A DNA stretch of 64,000 nt from the NCBI RefSeq assembly GCF_005796185.1, contig NZ_VAHM01000003.1, positions 238,995-302,994 on the forward strand. The letters run 5' to 3'. Every line of letters starts with the position of its first letter. Positions within the stretch are counted from its first letter, which is position 1. The notes under the pieces are model-generated. The model was not told the DNA's origin, did not search any database, and saw only the letters and a list, made by a program, of their open reading frames with translations. A program made the position numbers and the translations under genes. This DNA is from Pseudarthrobacter sp. NamB4 (GTDB lineage: Bacteria > Actinomycetota > Actinomycetes > Actinomycetales > Micrococcaceae). This document shows positions 16,978 through 25,229 of this stretch, in pieces.

Positions 16978-17186
16978 TGTCCCGTCCACTCCGTCGTTGG
17001 AGCCATAGTCCAAGGGTACGCCTCGGTGCCCGCCCATACACCTGCCCTGCAGCCTATCCGGGGTGACCGTGTTGCTGAGGGGAAGGACCAGGCCGGCGCT
17101 GTTTCCCCCGCCCGGTACGGAGGACTCGTGCCCGGTTTCCGTGCCGGATCAGCAGCCACGGTGGTGCTCCCGGTGAGAGGCTCAGG

Positions 17187-18224
17187 TCACGATGCGTCGA
17201 GCATCGGCCCAAAGCGGGCACGGTCCGCCAGGCGGGGGTCCTCCCGGTCCGGGACCACCATCACGGGGCCTTTGGCATGGTGGAGCACGCCATCGGATGT
17301 TGAGCCCAGGAGCATTCCGGTGAAGCCGCCGCGGCCACGGGTGCCAACCACCACCAGTTCAACGTGCCGGCTTTCTTCCACCAGGACGTCCACCGGGGAA
17401 CCATCCTTAAGTACTGATTCGGCGGGCAGGTTGGGGAAGTGGCTCCGCAGCCACGCCATGCCGGCGTCCAGGGTGGCCTGGATGTCGGCAAACAGTGCCT
17501 TGCGGTCCATGGGAGCCGGAACCCAGGCCAAGGAGCCGCTGTACTGGGGCACCGCACACACCACCCGGAGGGTGGCACCCAACCGTTCAGCCTGGTCGGC
17601 CGCCTCCAGCACGGCCACGCGCGCCTGCTCTGAGCCGTCCACGCCTACCACCACCACGTTTTCGACGCGCTGGTGCCCGGCTTTTGCCTGCTCGGCCCTG
17701 ACGCGCCGGTCCTCGGTGGGCTCACCCAAGCGGTCCGAGCAAACCAGGGGAATGGTCACGGTGGGGCACTTGGCGTGGGCCGGCAGGGCGCTGCTCACGG
17801 AACCGAGCAGCCTGCCCACAAAACCACCGCGGCCGCGGGTGCCGAAGACCAGGAGTTCGGCAGTCTCGGACATCTCCAGCAGCACGCCGGAGGCATCACC
17901 GTTTTCCACGGATCCGGTGACCTCGATGTCGTAGGACGAGACCTTCTCCAGCGCCTGCCTGACGATGGCCTCCGCACCTTCCCGGATCACCGAATCATCC
18001 ACGGTGGCGTAGCCGCCGTCGAGGCCCGAGGCAGCAAAGATGGGCACGGAGTATGCGGTGACAATGTGCAGCGGCCGACGGCGGCGCTGGGCTTCGCGGG
18101 CTGCCCACACCAGGGCGCACTGGCCATGGTCCGACCCATCGACTCCAACAACGATTCCTTCGGGGGCGGCAGAATTGCCGCCACCGTCCCGGGCCGGGTC
18201 CGGATGCAATTCATGTGCGCCCAT
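17187..18224 (-). CDS. Tandem universal stress protein
   Basis: A 345-residue cytoplasmic protein built of two UspA domains (about 22-165 and 182-325). Each ends with the ATP-binding signature: 'GTRGRGGFVGRLLGSVSS' and 'GTRGRGGFTGMLLGSTSD', and each begins with a 'VVGVDGS' strand, so both are likely ATP-binding. Tandem Usps in actinobacteria are typically induced on starvation or low oxygen. A strong ribosome site (AAGGAGG) precedes the ATG at 18224. Three direct TCCACA repeats lie about 165-195 bp upstream. Confidence 0.92.
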   Translation of the reverse strand: MGAHELHPDPARDGGGNSAAPEGIVVGVDGSDHGQCALVWAAREAQRRRRPLHIVTAYSVPIFAASGLDGGYATVDDSVIREGAEAIVRQALEKVSSYDIEVTGSVENGDASGVLLEMSETAELLVFGTRGRGGFVGRLLGSVSSALPAHAKCPTVTIPLVCSDRLGEPTEDRRVRAEQAKAGHQRVENVVVVGVDGSEQARVAVLEAADQAERLGATLRVVCAVPQYSGSLAWVPAPMDRKALFADIQATLDAGMAWLRSHFPNLPAESVLKDGSPVDVLVEESRHVELVVVGTRGRGGFTGMLLGSTSDGVLHHAKGPVMVVPDREDPRLADRARFGPMLDAS

Positions 18225-18524
18225 GGGGCCGCCTCCTTGCGCTACTGCACGATATTGCCGCTATTCTGCCAGAAAGCGGACAGTTCCTTGCGCACCTGGT
18301 CAGGCGCCGCAGACGCAGCGGAAACTGCCGCTTCCGCTTCTCACTATTCTCCGTCAGCCCTGCCATAGCAAGCCTGGCCAGGTGCGGAATCCACACAATA
18401 TCCACAGCTTTTCCACAGCCTGTCCAACGCGTTCGGGAAGGCTTTCTCCGGGATGTGGAGACGCGCTGACTCTTGCGTACCGGGCGCGCCAGGCACCTGA
18501 GGCCAGGTCATCGTACGGTGCCGG
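18225..18524. other. 300-bp intergenic region with phased TCCACA repeats
   Basis: No gene is apparent. It separates two minus-strand genes and so should hold the promoter of the universal stress gene. The notable content is a set of three DnaA-box-like 9-mers at 18387-18417. Confidence 0.5.
18387..18417 (+). repeat. Three DnaA-box-like direct repeats with 11-bp period
   Basis: GAATCCACA (18387), ATATCCACA (18398) and TTTTCCACA (18409) share TCCACA at exactly 11-bp spacing. The DnaA consensus is TTATCCACA; the second and third copies differ at one base, the first at two. Exact phasing by one helical turn places all copies on one face of the DNA. A role in binding DnaA or another protein is inference. 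Confidence 0.5.
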
Positions 18525-19583
18525 TTATGGCCGGTCTTGCCCTGCCTGGGTTGGGATCCAGCCAAGTGCGGGACCCAGCTTGCCGGCAATGTCCGTAAGG
18601 ATCTGGACGTAATCCTCGTGGTCAAAGCTGAAGGGCAGGGCGAACGCCACCTCGTCGACTTCCTGGAATCCTGCGTGTGCGTACAGCTGCTCGGCGATTT
18701 CATCGCTGGTGCCGATGAGGTCCGGGGCGAACAGCATGCCCTTTGGCCCCTGCGGCGCCCGCGTGCGGGGCGTGCGCTCGTCGACGTACCGCCGGTACTT
18801 CTCCCGCTGTTCCGGTGATGCCGAATCGGTGGGAATTACCACCAGGCCCTGCGACACCCGGGCACGCCGCTCAGCCTGAGCAGATGATGCGGCGGCTTCA
18901 CGGTATGCGCGGATCTGCGATTGTTGAATCTTGGCGAAGTCCGGTTCCTGGTCCGGTTCAGGGAAAACCACGCTGCTGGAGAGAAGGTTGAAGCCGTTGG
19001 CCCCGGCCCACACAGCCGACTTCGTGCTGCCTGCCCCGTACCAAAGGCGGTCCCGCAGCCCGGGAGAGTGCGGCTCGACGCGGTTGGAGAATTCCTCCAC
19101 CACACCTTGCCTGCCGGAGAAGTCCCGCACCGGCCCTCCCGCAACCAGGCGGGCAAACCGCTCCACCCGGGCGTAGCTGAAGTCCTCCAGCTCCGCGGAA
19201 TCCGGGTACAGCTCGCGCTTCACGGTGTCGTAATGCATCGGCTCCCCCACGCTCAGTCCTGGGTTGATTCGTCCTCGGGCGAGCAGATCCACGGTGGCCA
19301 GGTCCTCTGCCAGCCGCAGTGGGTTTTCCCAGCCGAGCGGGGTCACAGCGGTTCCAAGCTCGATCCGGGAGGTGCGCTGGCTGGCCGCAGCCATCATTGC
19401 GATGGGAGAGGAAATGCCGAACTGCAAATGCCGGTGCCGCAGCCAGGCGCTGTCGAATCCGAGCCGCTCGCCCAATTCGATGATCTGCAAAGTGGAGTCG
19501 TGGCCTGCGGCGGGATCGGCCGGATCGAAGAGGCCAATAGTGAGGAATCCGAGCTTGCGTAAGGGACGGGTGGGGTGGGGCAT
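18525..19583 (-). CDS. LLM class flavin-dependent oxidoreductase
   Basis: A 352-residue luciferase-like TIM-barrel enzyme that probably uses reduced FMN or F420. Typical features are 'LGFDSAWLRHRHLQFGISSP' near 40-60, 'RTSRIELGTAVTPLGWENP' and 'GRINPGLSVGEPMHYDTVKR'. The family covers monooxygenases and reductases; no specific substrate can be named. AAGGAA precedes the start ATG at 19583. It stands alone, with non-coding stretches on both sides. Confidence 0.88.
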   Translation of the reverse strand: MPHPTRPLRKLGFLTIGLFDPADPAAGHDSTLQIIELGERLGFDSAWLRHRHLQFGISSPIAMMAAASQRTSRIELGTAVTPLGWENPLRLAEDLATVDLLARGRINPGLSVGEPMHYDTVKRELYPDSAELEDFSYARVERFARLVAGGPVRDFSGRQGVVEEFSNRVEPHSPGLRDRLWYGAGSTKSAVWAGANGFNLLSSSVVFPEPDQEPDFAKIQQSQIRAYREAAASSAQAERRARVSQGLVVIPTDSASPEQREKYRRYVDERTPRTRAPQGPKGMLFAPDLIGTSDEIAEQLYAHAGFQEVDEVAFALPFSFDHEDYVQILTDIAGKLGPALGWIPTQAGQDRP

Positions 19584-19737
19584 GGGCTTCCTTCAGGATG
19601 GGATGCAACTGCTTTTCAGAGTAGGCGCCCGGAAGGCGCCCGCAGGACGTCCAGAGCATAGACGCTGTGGATCGCATGGGCGGCAGGCTCTCATCGCTCA
19701 GGTTTGGCATTGGCCGGCAGCCGCGAAACCAGGAGCT

Positions 19738-19768
19738 TATCGACAACCGTTATTAACGAATTTCGATA
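19738..19768. promoter_or_regulatory. 31-bp dyad-symmetric operator upstream of DUF2975-like/XRE pair
   Basis: The arms TATCG and CGATA (outer) and CGTT and AACG (inner) are arranged with identical 5-bp spacers around the centre ATT, giving a fully symmetric site of 31 bp. It ends 12 bp before the start of the membrane protein gene, a position suited to repression. The XRE protein encoded by the second gene is the obvious candidate binder. Confidence 0.6.
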
Positions 19769-19780
19769 GTAGGGGGAACC

Positions 19781-20413
19781 ATGAAACTCACGCGCGGGTC
19801 AGCCGGAACAGGCCAAAAGAAAGTTGTATCGAGGGCCGATGCTATCTTTTTGATGATCGCTTCAGCCCTTGCGGCGCTTGTTACAACGGCTGCGACTGTA
19901 TCCGGTACTGTCGCTCTGTTTACCGGGCCGGTGACACTGGTGCTTCCGGTGGCTACGTCGCACCAGAGGGCCACAGGTCTGTCGCTGGAGGCGACAGGGC
20001 ACTTCACGTCACTGGAAACCACCATTCCAGTCCTGCCGTCCGGCCCGGCCGCAAGCCTCGCCTGGGCCGGCCTGCTGAACCAGGTCGCGGTCTTGGCAAT
20101 CCTTGCGCTGTCGTTCCTGCTGGCCTACCGCCTTCAGGGCAGGATCCTGTTCACTGCAAAGTCTGCGCACCTGGTCGGGGCGGCCGGAATTGTCCTGGCC
20201 GTGGCAGGCATGTCCGGCCAGGTTCTCGACGGTGTGGGTCGCAGCAGACTGGCCGAGATCGTCGGCGCCAACCCCCGGGGCCCTGGGGAGTCGCAGGTCT
20301 TCCCGGCGGAGTTCGACACCGGCCCGTTGATGCTGGGCATCGCCCTGCTCCTGGTTGCGGCAGTCTTCGAGTACGGGCGCCGGCTACAGAAAGATACCGA
20401 GGGGCTGGTCTGA
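19781..20413 (+). CDS. DUF2975-like four-helix membrane protein
   Basis: A 210-residue protein with four transmembrane helices (about 24-50, 88-110, 124-146, 180-198) and a long extracytoplasmic loop after the first. The helix layout, and the adjacent small XRE regulator gene, match the DUF2975/YozG pairs common in Gram-positives; the assignment rests mainly on this context. Function is unknown. The ribosome site is AGGGGGAAC. Its stop TGA shares the A with the start ATG of the regulator, so translation is coupled. A strongly symmetric operator lies directly upstream. Confidence 0.65.
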   Translation: MKLTRGSAGTGQKKVVSRADAIFLMIASALAALVTTAATVSGTVALFTGPVTLVLPVATSHQRATGLSLEATGHFTSLETTIPVLPSGPAASLAWAGLLNQVAVLAILALSFLLAYRLQGRILFTAKSAHLVGAAGIVLAVAGMSGQVLDGVGRSRLAEIVGANPRGPGESQVFPAEFDTGPLMLGIALLLVAAVFEYGRRLQKDTEGLV

Positions 20414-20640
20414 TGCCGGCCGAGGACCCGTCGAACATCCACTGCCACCTGGACGAGCTCCTGGCGGACCGCGGAATGACCCTGACTGAGCTGAGCAAGC
20501 GCGTTGGAGTCAGCCTGGTAAATCTGTCTGTCCTGAAGAATGACCGGGCAAAGGCGATCCGGTTCTCGACCTTGACTGCGATCTGCGAGGTGCTCGATTG
20601 CCAGGTTGGTGATTTGCTGGCGATCGCGCGCGACCTGTAA
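20413..20640 (+). CDS. Small XRE-family transcriptional regulator (YozG/Cro-CI type)
   Basis: A 75-residue DNA-binding protein that is a bare helix-turn-helix domain: 'MTLTELSKRVGVSLVNLSVL' carries the HTH (about 22-41) and 'FSTLTAICEVLDCQVGDLL' the following helices. Proteins of this size and type usually control their own two-gene operon with a DUF2975 membrane partner. Start overlaps the stop of the upstream gene (TGATG). The 31-bp dyad at 19738 is the probable target. Confidence 0.88.
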   Translation: MPAEDPSNIHCHLDELLADRGMTLTELSKRVGVSLVNLSVLKNDRAKAIRFSTLTAICEVLDCQVGDLLAIARDL

Positions 20641-20887
20641 CGGCTTTTCCCTGTTCCGGTTTGCCGGATGTTTCGGCTCCATGCCCGGGGCAGAAGAACC
20701 TCGGCGTTGCGGTCTGTTCAGGGGCGGAAATGTTCTGTAGTCTTCAGGACATTGTTGGTCCGGGACGCCGACTTCCACTTCCGTTCGAAAGCTGCCCGGC
20801 AACACACTGCGGCCGGACTTTGGGGGTAACGGGACGCTCGCGGGCGAGGACGCCTGCACCTGCGAAGCTTCGAAGGAGGAAACTGTC

Positions 20888-21523
20888 GTGTCAAGCATGC
20901 CTGGGAATGCCCGGACTGAGCAGACCACCGCTGTGATCATCGGCGCAGGCCTGTCCGGCCTTGCCGTCGCCGCCGAGCTGTGCCGCCGCGGCGTCGATGC
21001 AATAGTGGTGGACGGACTGGACATCCTGGGCGCCGCACAGACGGCCAACACCGCCCCGCTCCAGCGCTGCGACGCAGCCGACTCCGCCACCCTTCGAGAG
21101 CGGAACGAAATCATGCGCCACCTCCGGAACTACGCCGCGAGCCATGACGTGGACGTGCGCACCACTACCCGCGCCGTCCAGCTGTCCATGGTGGACGGGG
21201 TAGAGGAGCGCACGGCCGCTCCGCAGTGGGAGGTGCACACTCCCACCGGAATCCTGGTGGCCAACCATATCGTCCTGACCCGCTGCGCCCAGAGCCAGCT
21301 CCGCCGGATGATCAATAATTTCGGTATCTCAGTGGGAAGGAACCTTGCTGCCGCGATGCGGGCCATCGGTATCTACCTGGTGGGCGTGGGAGAGCTCATC
21401 ACGCCATCACCGAAAGAGGTCCTGCGCCAGGCCAAGACTGTGGGCCACGCGATTTCCGCCAAGGTGCATCCGGACACCGTGACCTACCCGGCTACCGGAA
21501 GCTTCGCGGGCCTGACCTGCTAG
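20888..21523 (+). CDS. Short FAD/NAD(P)-binding Rossmann protein
   Basis: A 211-residue protein with a clear dinucleotide-binding N-terminus 'AVIIGAGLSGLAVAAELCRR' (GxGxxG) and a following acidic strand 'AIVVDG'. It is far shorter than the 450-550 residues of flavin monooxygenases. The second half ('FGISVGRNLAAAMRAIGIYL' and a tail ending 'GSFAGLTC') is unfamiliar and lacks the later FAD motifs. It starts at GTG with an excellent AAGGAGG. It may be a degenerate monooxygenase fragment or a real small flavoprotein; the intact ribosome site favours expression. Confidence 0.65.
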   Translation: MSSMPGNARTEQTTAVIIGAGLSGLAVAAELCRRGVDAIVVDGLDILGAAQTANTAPLQRCDAADSATLRERNEIMRHLRNYAASHDVDVRTTTRAVQLSMVDGVEERTAAPQWEVHTPTGILVANHIVLTRCAQSQLRRMINNFGISVGRNLAAAMRAIGIYLVGVGELITPSPKEVLRQAKTVGHAISAKVHPDTVTYPATGSFAGLTC

Positions 21524-21556
21524 CACAGGCAGCCGCCCCGCTGAAGGGGGCGCCTT

Positions 21557-22177
21557 CTATTCGTCGCTTGCGGCGGTAAGCCTGCGCCGGGCGAGGACGG
21601 CAAGGGCTGCAAGCAGCCCCACCGCAACGACGGCGAAGATGACGATGCTCCACTGGAACGGCTCCGAGGCGTCCACGGGTTCCGCAGGCTCCATGGTGGT
21701 TCCGGGCTGTGCGGTACCAATAGCGGGGGCCGATGCCCCAGGAGCCGGGGCCGCCGGAACGGTTGCCGGAGCAGCCTGGGGGGCAACCGGCCCGGCGGCA
21801 GCCGCCGTGAAGCCAAAAGTCCCCTCAATGGGATGCGAGTCTGAACTCACCACGCGCCACGCGACCGTGTATTCCCCCGCGGGACCTCCAGCGCGAAGCT
21901 TTTGCGATGCGACCTTGTCCACGATCTTCACCGGCCCGTCGGCCCACTCGGTGCCGGAGGTGTCTTTGACGGAAAACGCGGCACCAATGCCGAGGGGGTT
22001 CTTGTTAAAGGTGACAGAAACCTGTTCCGGCGGCGCTGCCAGGGAAGCGCCCGGGGAGGGGCTGCTGGATTCAGCGGCGTCGTGCGCGGCGGCGGGACCT
22101 GCCAGTCCCAGCACAGCGGCGGCGAAAACGAGGAACCCAAGCCCAAGGCTCAGGATCTGGCGGCGGATGGGACGCAT
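21557..22177 (-). CDS. CopC-domain copper resistance protein
   Basis: A 206-residue exported membrane-anchored protein. The signal peptide 'LGFLVFAAAVLGLAGPAAA' is followed by the mature CopC N-terminus 'HDAAESSSPSPGASLAAPPE', in which the first His is the usual copper ligand. The CopC core ends with 'VSSDSHPIEGTFGFTA', carrying the second conserved His. A long Ala/Pro linker leads to a C-terminal transmembrane helix (about 172-194). It binds copper outside the membrane; the usual CopD partner is not next to it. Confidence 0.9.
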   Translation of the reverse strand: MRPIRRQILSLGLGFLVFAAAVLGLAGPAAAHDAAESSSPSPGASLAAPPEQVSVTFNKNPLGIGAAFSVKDTSGTEWADGPVKIVDKVASQKLRAGGPAGEYTVAWRVVSSDSHPIEGTFGFTAAAAGPVAPQAAPATVPAAPAPGASAPAIGTAQPGTTMEPAEPVDASEPFQWSIVIFAVVAVGLLAALAVLARRRLTAASDE

Positions 22178-22288
22178 GCTTGGGCTGCTCCTTGTGTTGG
22201 CTTCCTTACAGACTAAGCGAATTTGCCGGCCGCCCTGCCCCCGCCCCCATAGGATGCAGGTATCCCCACAGACTTCCCCGGAGGACTA

Positions 22289-23728
22289 ATGCTTAAGCAA
22301 GGCTCTGCCCTGGACCGGTATTTCAAGGTTACGGAGCGCGGTTCGAATCTTTCCCGCGAGATCCGCGGCGGCTTCGCCACGTTCTTTGCCATGAGCTATA
22401 TCGTGGTGCTGAACCCCCTGATCCTCTCCGGGCCGGACTCCACGGGCGCCACCTTGGGCTTCACGGCAGTGGCTGCCGTGACAGCCTTCGTGGCCGGGCT
22501 CCTGACCATCCTGATGGGCGCCTGGGCAAAGCACCCCTTCGCGCTGGCCACCGGCCTGGGCGTCAACGCCTTTGTGGCGGTCACCGTTGCCACCAACCCG
22601 GGGCTCACCTGGCCGGACATGATGGGCCTGGTGGTCCTGTCCGGCGTCACCATGCTCATCCTGGTCCTCACGGGCTTTCGTACAGCAGTCTTCAGAGCCG
22701 TACCGGACGGGCTGAAGACGGCGATTGTGGTGGGCATCGGGCTGTTCATCGCGCTGATCGGACTGGTGAATGCCGGCTTCGTGCGGCGTATCCCTGACGT
22801 TGCCGGGACCACTGTTCCGGTTGGCCTGGGTTTCGAAGGCAAGCTCCTGGGCTGGCCCACCGCGGTGTTCGTGTTCGGCCTGATCCTGACCATCGCCCTG
22901 GTGGTGCGCAAGGTCAAGGGTGCCATTCTGATCGGCATCATCACTTCCACGATTATCTCGGTGCTCCTGGAGATGACCCTGCACATCGGGCCGAGCTTCG
23001 ACGGCGAGACCTCCAACCCGCAGGGCTGGTCCCTGGTGGCTCCGACCTTTACCGGATGGGCGGCCCCGGACCTTTCCCTGCTTGGCAAGGCAAACCCGTT
23101 CGGCGCCTTCGGGCACCTGGGTTTCGTGGCAGCTACCCTCCTGGCCTTCGTGATCCTGCTCAGCATCTTCTTTGACGCCATGGGCACCATGGTGGGCCTG
23201 GCCAACGAGGCAGGCACCGTGGATGAACACGGCAATATTCCCGACGTCGACCGGGTCCTCCAGGTGGACGCCCTGGGCGCGATCGTGGGCGGCGGAGCCT
23301 CAGTGTCCTCCAACCAGATTTACGTCGAAGCCGGCGCCGGCATCGGCGAAGGTGCCCGCACCGGCATCGCCTCGATCGTCACCGGCCTGCTGTTCCTGGT
23401 GGCCATGTTCTTCACCCCGCTCATTAACCTGGTCCCCTTCGAGGCAGTGGCCCCGGCCCTGGTGGTGGTGGGCTTCATGATGGTGTCCCAGGTGGGCAGG
23501 ATTGACTGGCAGGACTGGGGCGTCGCGATTCCGGCCTTCCTGACCTTTACGCTGATGCCGTTCACGTACTCGATCGCCAATGGCCTGGGTGCAGGGTTCA
23601 TCGCATTCGTCCTGATCCGCACCTTCCAGGGCCGGATCAAGGAAATCCACCCCCTGATGTGGGCCGTAGCCGCGGCCTTCCTGCTGTTCTTCGCCGTCGG
23701 CCCCATCGAGGCCGCACTGGGCATGTAA
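22289..23728 (+). CDS. NCS2-family purine permease (AzgA/PbuG type)
   Basis: A 479-residue transporter for adenine, guanine or hypoxanthine with proton symport. Typical AzgA features: 'FFAMSYIVVLNPLIL' in the first helix, 'HPFALATGLGVNAFVAVTVA', 'FVILLSIFFDAMGTMVGLA' and 'YVEAGAGIGEGARTGIASIV'. About 12-14 transmembrane helices are expected. A GGAGG site lies a few bases before the ATG. No purine catabolic gene is adjacent, so it is probably a stand-alone salvage gene. Confidence 0.92.
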   Translation: MLKQGSALDRYFKVTERGSNLSREIRGGFATFFAMSYIVVLNPLILSGPDSTGATLGFTAVAAVTAFVAGLLTILMGAWAKHPFALATGLGVNAFVAVTVATNPGLTWPDMMGLVVLSGVTMLILVLTGFRTAVFRAVPDGLKTAIVVGIGLFIALIGLVNAGFVRRIPDVAGTTVPVGLGFEGKLLGWPTAVFVFGLILTIALVVRKVKGAILIGIITSTIISVLLEMTLHIGPSFDGETSNPQGWSLVAPTFTGWAAPDLSLLGKANPFGAFGHLGFVAATLLAFVILLSIFFDAMGTMVGLANEAGTVDEHGNIPDVDRVLQVDALGAIVGGGASVSSNQIYVEAGAGIGEGARTGIASIVTGLLFLVAMFFTPLINLVPFEAVAPALVVVGFMMVSQVGRIDWQDWGVAIPAFLTFTLMPFTYSIANGLGAGFIAFVLIRTFQGRIKEIHPLMWAVAAAFLLFFAVGPIEAALGM

Positions 23729-23747
23729 CCGGCTCGCCCGGCATGCC

Positions 23748-25052
23748 CTACACCGGCGTATTGGGCGCGAGCCCCTCATCACCGGACACTGCCCGGGCCT
23801 TCCTTTCCCGCAACTTGTCCAGCCGGTTCATCAGCGGCGAGGTGGTGGCGCCGTGGAGCACGATGGAAAGGGCCACCACCAGCCCGATGAACGCCCAGAG
23901 CCGCTCAGCCTGGTCACCGAACTCGCCCTTGCCCAGGGCATAGGAGAGGTAGTAAAGCGAGCCGATCCCCCGGATCCCGAAGAAGGACAGGGCGATCCGC
24001 TCCCGCGGCCCCGTCTTGCCGCGCAGAAGCCCCACCCAACCCGCCAGCGGCCGGACCACCAGCAGGAATGCCAGTGCCACCAGCACTTCCGCCCAGCCGA
24101 TCCCTTCCAGCAGGCCGCGCGCGATAGAGCCGCCCAGCAGGACCAGGATCACTACGGTCAGGAGCCGCTCCAACTGCTCAACGTAGGAGTGCAGGACGCG
24201 GTGGTAGCCGTGGGTGCGTTCCGCCGCGCGGATGGTCACGGCACACACAAAGACTGCGATGAAGCCATAACCCTCCACCATTTCGGTCACCCCGTATGCC
24301 AGGAAGGTGGCCGCCAGCGCCACGAACCCCTCCGAGTGGTTGGACAGCCGCAGGCTTTCGGCTCGGGCTGAAAAGAAGAGGCGGGCCAGGAGCTTGCCGG
24401 TCAGGAAGCCGCCCAGCAGCCCGATGGCCAGCCGCCAGAGCACATCCACGCCGAACCACTCCGGAAACCACGCGGAAGGTGACGATCCTGCAATGCTGAT
24501 GGCGATGGCCAGGTAGACAAAGGGAAAGGCCAGCCCGTCATTGAGGCCGGCTTCCGAGGTGAGGCCGAAGCGCACCTCATCCTCTTTGTTGGCGCCATCG
24601 TCGTGGTCCGCCGGTTCGCCCACCTGCACTTCCGACGCCAGGACAGGATCCGTGGGCGCGAGGCTGGACCCCACCAGCAAGGCGGCGCCCAGGCCCAGGC
24701 CCAGGAACCACAGCCCCATCAGTGTCAGGGCAATGATGCACAGCGGCATGGCAATTCCCAGGAGTCGCCATGTGGTGGACCAGCGCCTGCGGCCAACGGG
24801 CCGGTCCAGCGCCAGCCCGGCGCCCATCAGCGAGATGATGACGCAGATTTCTGAAAGGTGCACAACGAAATCGCCGTGGGCTATGGGGTCCGGATCAGGA
24901 AGGGTGGGTATCAGTGCGAATGCACCCATTCCCGCTCCCAGGAACACCATGGGCATGGAAAAAGGCATGTCGCGCAGCAGCTTAGGGAGTACTGCGGCCA
25001 CGAACACGGCCATACCGGCGGCGGCATACAAAATGTTGGGGGCTTCAAACAT
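23748..25052 (-). CDS. Cation:proton antiporter (CPA1/NhaP type)
   Basis: A 434-residue membrane protein with about 12 helices that probably exchanges Na+ or K+ for H+. Diagnostic phrases are 'LVGSSLAPTDPVLASEVQVG' and 'FGLTSEAGLNDGLAFPFVYL', where the Asp of 'NDG' helps bind the cation; near the C-terminus 'RIALSFFGIRGIGSLYYLSY' is typical of this branch. The ATG at 25052 is preferred because GGAG precedes it; the frame is open for 19 more codons. The C-terminal tail is short, with no regulatory domain. Confidence 0.9.
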   Translation of the reverse strand: MFEAPNILYAAAGMAVFVAAVLPKLLRDMPFSMPMVFLGAGMGAFALIPTLPDPDPIAHGDFVVHLSEICVIISLMGAGLALDRPVGRRRWSTTWRLLGIAMPLCIIALTLMGLWFLGLGLGAALLVGSSLAPTDPVLASEVQVGEPADHDDGANKEDEVRFGLTSEAGLNDGLAFPFVYLAIAISIAGSSPSAWFPEWFGVDVLWRLAIGLLGGFLTGKLLARLFFSARAESLRLSNHSEGFVALAATFLAYGVTEMVEGYGFIAVFVCAVTIRAAERTHGYHRVLHSYVEQLERLLTVVILVLLGGSIARGLLEGIGWAEVLVALAFLLVVRPLAGWVGLLRGKTGPRERIALSFFGIRGIGSLYYLSYALGKGEFGDQAERLWAFIGLVVALSIVLHGATTSPLMNRLDKLRERKARAVSGDEGLAPNTPV

Positions 25053-25229
25053 GGTGCTGTTCTCCGGCCTTGATTGGTTGCGCCATCGGGCGCAGGCAAA
25101 GTGACACATCCCCGGGGAGGGATTGCTCCACCATAGCCCGTGCTCTCGACCGGTGCGTGGTCTCGAATCTCAGACATAACGACGGCGGCACGGCTGGTTT
25201 TCGCGGCAGGCATACGGTGAGCTTGGAAC

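Noticed and set aside
18387..18417. Chromosomal replication origin
   Set aside because: Only three imperfect boxes, no dnaA, dnaN or AT-rich unwinding element nearby.
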